Source: Bisporella sp. PMI_857 (taxonomy: Eukaryota; Ascomycota; Leotiomycetes; Helotiales; Helotiaceae). From it: a DNA stretch of 64,000 bases. Below the pieces are notes generated by a model. That model searched no databases and was not told the origin of the DNA. It saw only the letters and a program-made list of their open reading frames with translations. Where the stretch lies: assembly GCA_021307315.1 (NCBI GenBank), contig JAJSPD010000003.1, forward strand, positions 1-64,000, given 5' to 3'. Below, one piece after another: positions 48,473 to 58,094 of this stretch (its first letter is position 1; every line of letters starts with the position of its first letter). The position numbers and the translations under genes are program-made.

Positions 48473-49085
48473 TTCAATACCGAGGTGAGAAAAAGGTAAT
48501 CCGACCAGTTGGATATGAAAGTCCGAGATGATTGATTGTGAAAACGGTGGATATCTATGCACAGTGGACAATTCGGATTTCACAACAGGTCAAGGACTTT
48601 CATAATTTTGGTGTTTTGGTGTAAAGTAGAAGTCCAGCAGCCCGCCGAAGTAAAAGCATACTGTGGGGCAGGAGACGCAGGGTCTAGCTGCCGGCTATCA
48701 TTCAAAATGTCAGATGACTCGAGGAGACGCGGAGTTGCGGATTTAGCAAAGTAAACATGAAGTCGGAAAGTGGAAGGCGGGACATGGGAAAAGAGAACAT
48801 AAGTTATTATAGCCTAAAAAGGTTAGAAGAAGGGCGATCAGTTTATGAAATAATAGAAAAGGATTTAGAAGGGCAAATCAAAGATTTAATAAAACGTGCT
48901 AATAAAACAAACCTTTACAATCACTAAATGATCTGTTTACACCAAGAGTTCGAAAATCTTAGTTCTTAATCCCTTATATTTACCACATCTCAAATTTCCT
49001 TCTGTTCTAAGCCTCACTATTACAACTTAATCTCTCTGGCGTTCGCGCCCCCAGATATAATCCACAGCACTATATATTCCTCTCA
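48473..49085. promoter_or_regulatory. Divergent promoter of oxidoreductases 2 and 3
   Basis: A 613-bp region between start codons of two divergent Gfo/Idh/MocA genes. It is AT-rich around 48790-48960. No coding region and no clear motif are seen. Confidence 0.35.
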
Positions 49086-50343
49086 ATGGATTCAATCGCC
49101 ACGGAAACCAAATCCCGAATCCTTAATGTTGGGATTATCGGCTGCGGCGAGCTCACACAAGTCGTACATATCCCAACCTTAGGCTTCCTTTCAGATCAAT
49201 TCTGTATCACATACCTCTGCGATGTCTCTCCTAGCGCCCTCCGACATTGTCAAAAAAGAGTTGTGGGAGGATTAGCCCCTCAACTTACAGACGACCCAAC
49301 CCAATTATGCGCCTCGCCCCTTGTCGATGTGGTTCTTATCGCGAGTCCCGACGAATATCACGCGGATTATGCTGTTATCGCGCTGGAGCACGAAAAGTCC
49401 GTATTTGCTGAGAAGCCGTTAGCTCTTAATATGAAGGACATAGAACGCGTGATCGCAGCTGAAAAGGCGTCACAGGGTCAGTTAATGGTAGGATATATGC
49501 GTCGTTATGCCCCCGTATTCCAGGACGTACTAAAAGAGATCGGTGGAATGGACAAGATAGTATATGCGAGAGTACGGGGTGAGCACACATAACCCCGGAA
49601 AACTGTTAAGTTTGTTGACACGAGGGATGTTGTAGATATCATTGGCCCTAATAGTGTGTTTGTTGGACAATCGGGGACGTTTCCTAAGAAATTCACGGAT
49701 ATTACGAGCGGAAAACTTGAGCAATCAAGCCAAAAGGCTGCAGAAGTAGTGCTGCAAGGCCTAGAAACTGAATGTCAAGTGCCAGTGACAGATGAAAGCA
49801 CATTGATGTGGCGAGTACTAAATGGACTGGGATCTCATGATCTTTCAGTCATGCGCGAAGCACTCGGAATGCCTCAAAAGGTATTAGGCGTATCTCTGGG
49901 GTTCCCCTTCTGGAAGTGAGTTTGCCTTCCTCTTACTCACCAGTGTCGAAATTTGTCAATTTCACTGACATCACTTAACTCTCAGCGCTCTCTTCAAATA
50001 TCCCGGTTTCACAGTCAGCTATGAATCTGGCATTGATAAGATCCCGCGTTTCGACTGTCATCTGGAAGTCTACAGCCTGGATAAGAGCGTGAGATTGCAA
50101 TATGATACACCATACGTCAAAGGGTTACCGACCACCATGCATGTGCAAGAGAATTGCGATACTGTTTACAAGGAGACGGTAGTGCGTAGGACATATGAGG
50201 ATAATTACACTAATGAGTTACGGCAGTTGTATGAGATTGTAGTGAATGGGAAGAAGGTTAAAACAACGGCTGATGACGCGGGGAATGACCTCAAGCTCTT
50301 CCAAATGATCATGAAGGCTGGCCAAAGGGAAAAGTATTGCTAA
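49086..50343 (+). CDS. Gfo/Idh/MocA oxidoreductase 3 (inositol dehydrogenase-like)
   Basis: Three exons (49086-49578, 49636-49915, 49986-50343) give 376 residues. The N-terminal dinucleotide fold has VGIIGCGELTQVVHIPTL and CDVSPSALRHC. VVLIASPDEYHADYA and KSVFAEKPLALN follow, the latter holding the EKP motif, and then LMVGYMRRYAPVF. The second domain runs through GLGSHDLSVMREALG, where the conserved His is expected, to a beta-rich end. It differs clearly from oxidoreductases 1 and 2, so the three are not recent tandem copies. It is divergent from oxidoreductase 2. Three members of one dehydrogenase family within 11 kb point to successive oxidations on a sugar-like substrate, though that is inference. 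Confidence 0.89.
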
Positions 50344-50517
50344 ATTATACAAGTTGAAATTTTCTGATTAACAAATTTGATGTTTAATATTTTTCGTACA
50401 TAAAAAATGGTAGCATGCCCCAACACCTTAGTTCGTATATTTTTTAATATTTTTTTCCCCAACAAGTATCATCCGGCAGCGCTAGCCAGAAGTCCTTAAA
50501 AAGCCCTTCGTATCATC

Positions 50518-52007
50518 CTACACAGTAATAGTTATTATTTCTGTAGACGTACTAGTCACACCTCTCGTCGTTGTCCTCGAGACCGTATTCGTGATGCTCA
50601 CATCTACAAATACCGTTGTGGTTTGTGTTTCGCCCCCGACAGTAACCTTCACTTTAGTTAGCCTACATCTTCTGGTGGAAAGCCAGTACTAAAGAGAATT
50701 CGGATTTTGGAATACTTACGGTACTAGTAGCTGTGACTCGTGACGTTGTAGTAACATAGGTTGTTGTTGGATCAGGCGGATGCGGAACCAGGCATAGGCA
50801 TAGCAGCTCGAGTTCGATAGGGTCCAGACCAATGAGGAAATCGGGGATATCGATTGAGGCGTCTTTCCGTACCAGTGTACCTGCCTCTCGTTTACATGAG
50901 GGCTTTTTATTTGGAGTCAGCTCTTGAAACATGCTTTCTAAAGGGGGAGGGGATCTTAATGTGCGTTTAGGAAATGGGTAGCAATTCATACAGGAGAGTA
51001 GTCAGGACAGTCACGATCATAGAATATAAATGGCGAGTCTCCTTCAATAACAGTGTTTGGTGCAATTTTAACGCGGTAAAGGTTGCATTCCGGCGAGGAG
51101 ACGGAGCTATCTTGGACTTGAAAGCTAGAGCAATTTGTATTTGCGAGACAAAGCCTGTTTTTAACATTAGTACAGCATTGAATGAGCTTTCTCGGGTAGC
51201 TTTGGTGCCTATATGGTTGAATCTAAGGACGTGCACTTACTGATGGCAGGTATTCGCATCGATAGGCTGTCCATAGTAGATGTTATTCTCGGCATATCCC
51301 CATCCTTTCACACCACATGTTTGACCCGTTGCTCCACTAGATGGACAGAGAGATCCTCCCCTAAGTTGGTGTAAGCTTTTATAAGATATACCATGCAAAA
51401 CAGACTTACGGCGCTCCTGGAGTGGTAGTCGTCACAACGCTGCTCGTGCTTGACGTTTTCGTCGATGACGTAGTTGTAATCAAGCTTGACGTAGAAGAGG
51501 AGGTTTTAGACGTAGAGGTAGGCTTGGAGGAGCTGGTCTTTGACGTCAAAATCACTGTAGTCGGATATACAACCGTACTCGTAACGAGGGTCGTCTTAGA
51601 GGCTGTTCCTGTCCGGGTTGAGGTTTTCGTGGTGTAAGATGGCGGTTTTGTATAGCTTGTCGTGCGCGTAGTGGTAGCATATACTGTGCTTGTTCGTGTC
51701 ACCGTGGTTTGAAGCCAGGCCGAGCAGAATGTTATGAAGTTGAATCCAGGTGGCCTATAACTTAGTCAGCAAAAGATACCTCCTAATATGCAGACCTTAC
51801 GGAGGAAGGTCAATGGTGAAGCTCCCGCAGCCCACAGCCGAAGCTATACAATCATCAGTTTAGTTAATGATAAGAGAGAGAGAATAGATTCCACATCTCC
51901 TACATACCAATAGGATTGGGGTCAAGCCCTACTTCATCCCTGCCAATAATAGAAGCTGCAGTAACACCTGCCTTGGCAGTAATGATGAAGATCAAAGCAG
52001 CTTTCAT
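50518..52007 (-). CDS. Secreted PAN/apple-like, Ser/Thr-rich protein
   Basis: At least seven exons. The first (51908-52007) encodes a short hydrophobic leader (MKAALIFIITAKAGVTAAS), taken as a signal peptide. A short exon with VGCGSFTIDLPP follows, then about 100 residues made almost only of Ser, Thr, Lys, Val and Tyr (51406-51700), likely O-glycosylated. Next is a cysteine domain: LCPSSGATGQTCGVKGWGYA, then, across a splice, CHQLCLANTNCSSFQVQ, then ECNLYRVKIAPNT and FYDRDC. The spacing resembles fungal PAN/apple-like modules that bind protein or carbohydrate. A final Thr-rich segment (TTTYVTTTSRVTATST) reaches the stop at 50518-50520. Probably a cell-wall or extracellular protein. No catalytic motif. 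Exon borders in the middle are inferred from GT-AG sites and open frame. Confidence 0.7.
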
Positions 52008-52953
52008 CTTGGAGTTGCCGAGCAAACAAGAAAAACAGATACATTGATTTTAGATCGGTAAACCCTCCCCTTTATATACGAAACTTGGATGATCATATAG
52101 CCATGCCACTTTGGATGAATAAAGGTCATTCAATAGACTCAAAATTTGTTTCTAAAATTATAGGTTTTCAGCAATTTGGATACGGGTGAAATGCCAGGAT
52201 GGAGTCCTGCAGGTACAGTCTGCGGGGTCTGGCCGCGATATTTATTTCAGCCTGAATAAGAACATTAAGCTTTGATTAATATAAACAATCCGGAGCCGGC
52301 AGCGAAAATATGTATTGAACGCCATAGGTGACAAAAAAGAATGTTGCAATGAGGTAGATACTTTGAACATGGTTGGGTGACCTCCAACCATATGTCCTTT
52401 CTCTTATGCCTTTGACAGTTTTCCACATCCATACTAGGAAGGTAGAGAAATTCGGATCTAAACACAATACTTGAGGACGTTTAAAAAATATTATTGGACT
52501 GGGGTTGAAAACAATGCTCAAGTAGCACTAATAACAAAAGTTAATCCCTGACTTGAACTCATGTGACTTCAAGGGTTGTCAGCATTGCGCAACTATGGGT
52601 ATGGCTTGCCTTCCCTTAAAGTTCTTTTCAGCGTACAACAATCATCATGCATCTCCTCTGACATCTAAAATGGCTTAGAGTCTATATTGAGGTGAAGCAC
52701 AACTAGAGAGATGGCAGGCTGGAGATGAATGCATCCCATCTCTTCAATTCTTGAGGGAGTTAAAATGTTGAATTCATAGCTCCCACATGAGGATTGATCT
52801 TGAAAATTTGTAATGACAGGATGCCGCCATATAATATCCTCATAACTGCCGAAAATATGGAAATATAAAAAGACACAAGAAAGCCCAAGAAACATCATAT
52901 TCCGTCGCCGGTTTGTCTAACACTAGCCCTTAACTAACTCGGGAGCCTAAAGC
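52008..52953. other. Intergenic, no gene recognised
   Basis: About 950 bp between two minus-strand secreted-protein genes. Short frames show no family resemblance. Confidence 0.45.
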
Positions 52954-53441
52954 TCATGGGCAGGTAACTTTCCAAGAACGAAGCTCCACGACAGTCCCTG
53001 CGGCTCCTTGGACAAAGTGGCAGTTGCGTTCGTCGTTGTAGACAGCACGAGGTAAGCCGGGACAGCCGGTGCTGTCGTATACATTGACTATCGAGAATAG
53101 TCAGCAATTATGTATCAAATTGGGTTGTTACCGATAGGGCCTCAGGGGAGCGGCATACGTGAGCATCTCCCAGGAAGGACATGCTGGTTGTTGTCGATTC
53201 TTGTAGCTGCGAAAGTCTCGTTGAAACAATTACCGACTTGAATAGGGGCAACATGGCGATCGCCGTGCCCGCCCAAATGCGGTCCGCATTTATCCTGACC
53301 AGGCAGCGCGGGCGAAAAGAGAGTAAAGTCAAGGAGTGACGAATCCTCTCGGCTGGAGATCAGTGTGGTAGGAGAACAGTTTACACTGGTCGCCAGGAGG
53401 ACCATGGTAAACGACGAGATAATGGATGTTGATATAAACAT
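52954..53441 (-). CDS. Small secreted six-cysteine protein, effector-like
   Basis: Two exons (53159-53441 and 52954-53087), with donor GTATGC and acceptor ATAG, give 138 residues. The first 22-24 residues (MFISTSIISSFTMVLLATSV) form a signal peptide. The mature part has exactly six cysteines, in the contexts QDKCG, GNCFN, GRCSL, TGCPG, RNCHF and VTCP. This fits three disulfides, and the protein ends one residue after the last Cys. The second exon has NVYDSTGCPGLP and VVELRSWKVTC, reminiscent of small secreted beta-fold proteins of plant-associated fungi. I cannot name a family. A secreted effector or surface-active role is possible from size, secretion and cysteine pattern alone. Confidence 0.7.
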
Positions 53442-55117
53442 TTTGTATTATCTATGAGAAAAATATACTGCACAGAGGCTTGTGGTTTTGAATTTGATGA
53501 AACTGTAGGATTAAAGTGCTCAACCTGGCCTTCAACAGTTTGTTGGAAACCTTAGCTTTATAGACAAAGATCTCGTAAGGAATGACTTCAGCTTAACTTT
53601 CTTCAAAGTCAATGACCTTGTTTAAATCCCCTCGTGATGCTCAATAGAGGAGCCTGAGCCGTTTGTGAGACAGTCACAACCGAATATTCTTAAGCTGTCG
53701 TATCAGCATCCATAAAGGAATGGCCTCCTGTTAAGGGGCTTTCATTGGTGAAATTTAGACTTCTTTACGAGTAATTTCACTAAGCCATACTCATCGACTA
53801 TTACTTGCCACTCGAATTCGACTGATCACATCTAAAGATGCCGTTACAATCTCCTAACGTATCCTTCCGAAAAGATAGGCCACCTTATAATAGAAAATTA
53901 TCACTACTAACAAGGACAAAATCTTGAATTGACGTATGGATTCCCGACCTCTCAGATATGGAGATATATTCCAGAGAAGGCGACAGCTTACTCAAAGATT
54001 TGAGCCTCAATGGCACCAGGTAGAGTATGATCTTGTTGAATATCCACATGTACGGCTGACAAGAACAGCAAAACCGTTTCCGGTTTTGTTCCAGTATGGG
54101 ATCAATTTTTATTGGCTTTAAACTCGCTGCATAGAGAGGTCTCGTGTCACCCAAATAGGTTAAATCAGAGTAAGCCAACATCGAAATGCACTCAGCCATC
54201 GCTTGTTAAGCCTTTCGCTAACTGGAGTCTGACCTAAGATCAGCAAGACTGGTGCTCACACATTAGTCAAGCCATATGCATCATTATTAGGAATTCTTGT
54301 GCTGCAGGACTGAGATCATAATTAATGGTACTTTTTTAGACCCTGATATGAGCATTATCCTAGGTGTAATAAGCAAGCTCAAGTATTTCTAACCTGAGGA
54401 GTATCTGAAAGCGTGCTGTATTGAGAAGTAGTATTGTATGCTGTTGACGATACAATTTTGAATGAATTAGAGATAAGTAAAGATGGCACAGTCCATAAGG
54501 ACGGGTTAGAATATCTTCGAGAGTAGAAGGATGACAGCTATGTCAACTGATTCCCGAGAGGATATTTCTCAATGCACTGAAACCATTCCTTACCTCTCCC
54601 TTTGGCGAATTCGCCTATCTCTCCCCGTATTGCTTATAATTAACCAACATTTACGAGCAAACGAGCTGGCTAGGTATCTTCAACCCTATAGACGTATTTA
54701 CAGCACTAGCTTTGCTACCATTTGAGGCTCTTAAGCCTTCAATTCCAATTAAATCCACCTGAGATGGTCTCACATGGATAACCAATGAATTTGCCTAGTA
54801 GAAAACTTCGCCAGAACAAAGGATATGTCAGCAAGTCTGTCAGCTGTAGCTCCTTCGCCCATGAAATCTGTAGCCCGGAACTAAGGTCTCGTGCATATCT
54901 CAATGTGACGTTCCATTTAATATGTTTGAAGAATTACGTATATTCAGTGGGTTGAGCCTCAAAATATGACCTGTGGGGGACTTAATGGCTGTTGGCAAAT
55001 TGAACTGTCATGATCTCCATATTTATAACAAAATCGGAACTTGTTGCAGAATCTGGATCAATGCTTTCCGCCTGGGCAGAGGCAGGAAGAGACATCAAGA
55101 CAATCCTCAAAACTGTG
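53442..55117. other. Gene-poor stretch left of the solo LTR
   Basis: About 1.7 kb without a supported gene. Short frames on both strands (for example 53885-54199 minus) have no recognisable domain. Its right end borders the tail of the zinc-knuckle ORF. Confidence 0.4.
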
Positions 55118-55180
55118 GTCAGCCTCCGGATGGAGGCTGCGTTTTCAGGCAGTCTCTCCGTTGATGTCCCATCTGTTTGC

Positions 55181-55740
55181 ATAATTGTCAGGAATATGAG
55201 ATCACATGACTAGAATCAGCCGACTCCTCCGGCTACTAGCCGAGGAGGCACCTATATCTTCTATCTTCTTCTATCTATATCTATATCTATCTATATAATA
55301 TTACAATATCTCCCAAGACTTTGCCAAGTTTTCCGGGTCATGTGATACCCCATCAAACTTGACCGTCCGAGCCCTCGGCGGCACGTCGGGGCGAGGCTAC
55401 TTACGAGGTATCTCCTTCGAGCTTGCGAGAAGGCTGAACCTCGTCTATATATACTACGAAATCTCCCAAGACTTTTCGCCAAGTTTTCCGGGCCACGTGA
55501 CACCCCATCAAAATTTCTCTGGACCGTCCGAGCCCTCGGCGGCACGTCGGGGCGAGGCTACTTACGAGGTATCTCCTTCGAGCTTGCGAGAAGCCTGAAC
55601 CTCGTACTACAAAGGATTCTCACTTTTCTTTTGATTCTCTAAGGATTAGTCTTATTGCTATTGTATCTAGCTTGTTGAATACTATTGTTGTTCTATTGCT
55701 CTCAAGACTATATCACATAGTTTCTGAACCTCACAATAAT
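55181..55740. mobile_element. Solo LTR (550 bp, 55186-55735) with 5-bp target-site duplication
   Basis: The element begins TGTCAGGAATATGAG at 55186 and ends GAACCTCACA at 55735, so it has TG...CA ends. It is flanked on both sides by ATAAT (55181-55185 and 55736-55740), a perfect 5-bp target-site duplication. Removing the element plus one ATAAT restores an open frame across a third CCHC knuckle, independent proof of the borders. No internal retrotransposon region is attached, so this is a solo LTR, normally left by recombination between two LTRs. The ends look like Ty1/Copia-type LTRs of ascomycetes, but that is from general resemblance only. It contains a GCCG-rich inverted repeat near 55219-55249, a CTATAT-type simple repeat (about 55258-55300) and an internal tandem duplication. 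Confidence 0.85.
55308..55610. repeat. Tandem duplication of about 150 bp inside the LTR
   Basis: Unit A (about 55308-55457) and unit B (about 55461-55610) both start ATCTCCCAAGACTTT and run through CCGTCCGAGCCCTCGGCGGC and GCTACTTACGAGGTATCTCC to GAACCTCGT. They differ by few substitutions and short indels. Each carries a near-E-box (CATGTGAT in A, CACGTGAC in B). The duplication probably lies in the promoter (U3) part of the LTR. Confidence 0.85.
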
Positions 55741-56283
55741 CTGCATCTGTTTTTCTGATACGTCATAGAGGGATCGGGTTTGCGAAGACACTGTGCTAAG
55801 GTGTGTTTTGTTGAGCCACAACTAGCGCAATCACCAATATATTTGCATTGCCCTTGTGTATGGCCGGGGAAATTGTAGATCTTGCAAATATTTGGATCTT
55901 GAGCTTCCTTTTCGACGCATAGTTGATACTGATCGCCACATTCCTTAAGCGCCGCTAGCGTCCTAAACTTCTGGGAAAAGTCATGTTTAGTATTCATAGC
56001 GGGATAGGATGAGTGATCGAAGACATTCGTTGAGGTTACAATGGCAGGCAAAACCTTGAACCTGGTCAATCCAACCAATAAAACCAGCTCTGTTCGAGAA
56101 CGAACTTAACTTAAGAGCGTTCGAAATGTCTATAACAGCTGCATTGTGTCCTACGCCTTGACTATCATGGATCGTAGAGGCAATAACACGAGAATCACCG
56201 ATTTCTGTAAACTGCTCGATGTATCCGTTGCTTTGAGTGGCGTATGGAGTTACCACGCTGAGCGCATACTTCCTTGGAGACAA

Positions 56284-58094
56284 ATTATGTGTGCCAAACT
56301 AAAATCCTTGGATCTATAGTGCATGGAGCTCTAATCAAATTTCGACAGCAAGTTCGTGAAGTACCAAGACCAAGTACAATTGGAACCATTCACAGGAAAA
56401 GTGTACAGGCTCCAAGAGGTCAACTACGAGGAGGAGGACGCCAGAATCGATCTTTGTTTGATAAAAGCATTCTTTCGTATTTGCATTGTATTGCATATTG
56501 TCTCTAGCACTAATCGATGTTCTAATAATCATCATCACTAAAGGCTAGCTACCACTCAAACGTGTTGTCACGGAGTTCGTCACATGTATGCTTTATTAGG
56601 CTCCAAACAAAGAGAACCCACAAATTAAGAGTTATCGGTAATATAGCTCAAGAATATTTCTTCAATTATATATGGGAGCTGCCTCGCGAAGGCTACACAG
56701 AGGTTTGCTCATTTGCCCACTAGTATGAAACCTGATCAAGGGTATCTCCTGACAGAAATATTATGTTTCCTTATCACTTACATTCAACGTGGACCGTGTG
56801 ATCGCTCACATACAGAATTTGGAATCTTTGCCGAGGTGACAGCTTGTTTTACAGCGATATTCCACTACAATTGGGTGTGCACGCACATAGAATGACTAAT
56901 AAAGAGCAATTTACGATCTGTCTTTACGTTCTGCAGCTGGAGCAAAGTTTATGCCTATTTAATCACCTATATATATAGCTATTAGAAAGGCTTCAGGGGA
57001 GGACTGAAGAAATTGATTGAACGAAGGTTTGTCTTTCAAACCTGCTTTAGTGTTTGCACTGACGTTACCTATATATGCATAAAATTCGCTCTGCTATACC
57101 ATGATAAAAATTCACCACCAGCAGTGGTGCCTCTGTGGGTCTTGGGCTATACCGTGATTCAAAACGACTGGCTACAGGAACCGGATATGCGACGGAGTAT
57201 AGATTTCCCATCTCTTCCCAATGCGCAGAGTAAATGACTCTCTCTATGACAAAAGTTTGAAGCGTCCGTTGACCAACGAAAACATGATCCCGCCTCCCTA
57301 CCCTTCATCGTTCCTTTTCCATCCCACTATCGCCAGCTGCGTAGCTTCTTGGGCATGGCGCCGAAACCCGTAATCTTATCACTGTTGGCTATCCTGCCCA
57401 AGCAAAGAGGATCCTGATATGTCTTAAGTAATAGCGCACCAAGGCCGTCCTCGTGAATCTCAGGCACAAACTGACCAGACCTTAGAAAGTACACCTTTCT
57501 TGAACATGACAGCGATCTGTATTATTACGGATATTCTCCCGATATGGTGATCGATCTCTGGGCACTATGCTAACCCATCACATGGCGATCGTGTGTCGAC
57601 AACAAGCTAGACAAAAGGTAGAAAGAAGAACAGACAAGAATCCCCCTTCGCAACCCGAATACGTTAAAGCATCACATACATTGTCGCCAAGGGAATTCCA
57701 CGCGGACGAAAACATTATCCATCCATGGAGGTGGCAGGGAGGTTTGTTCAAGCCGATAAACGAGAAGCAGGAGCAGAACGAGAAAAACAAAAGTGCTGGT
57801 CAAAACGTAATACGGGTGCATTCACTCCTCCGACAAGAAGAGGGCATGATAATTTTTATAGGCCAAATCGCCATCTATTAGTGCCCCGCACTCTACTCAC
57901 TGCTCTGTAAGCTGCAGCGTCTTCCAGATGGGCAAGAACTAGACAGAACAAAGAACAGATATATTACGAGTCTTTCACAATGCCCAGATAGACGATTAAA
58001 ATGAAGAAAGCAGGAGTCGCAATAACATTGCCACAGGTTTGACCCCAGGCTCCAACCATAGGGTTACCTCCAGTGTCAACACCCGGCTGCCAAC
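56284..58094. other. Gene-poor stretch
   Basis: About 1.8 kb with no supported gene. Short frames on either strand lack recognisable domains; some may be older retroelement debris. Confidence 0.4.

Larger units (their letters stand above)
55118..56283 (-). pseudogene. CCHC zinc-knuckle ORF (retroelement gag/ORF1-like), split by a solo LTR
   Basis: On the minus strand an open frame (56078-55731) carries a zinc-knuckle array. The first knuckle (55845-55886) reads C-x2-Y-x4-H-x4-C, with Tyr in place of the second Cys. The second (55788-55829) is an intact C-x2-C-x4-H-x4-C (CASCGSTKHTLAQC). The third starts at 55745 as RCRL and continues only on the far side of the solo LTR at 55185-55149, together giving C-x2-C-x4-H-x4-C. 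Three successive CCHC knuckles are typical of LINE ORF1/gag-like proteins of Tad type, though LTR-element gag or a host nucleic-acid-binding gene cannot be excluded. An upstream overlapping frame (56283-55987) may be its N-terminal part in another frame. The coding region ends at a stop near 55118. Confidence 0.6.
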
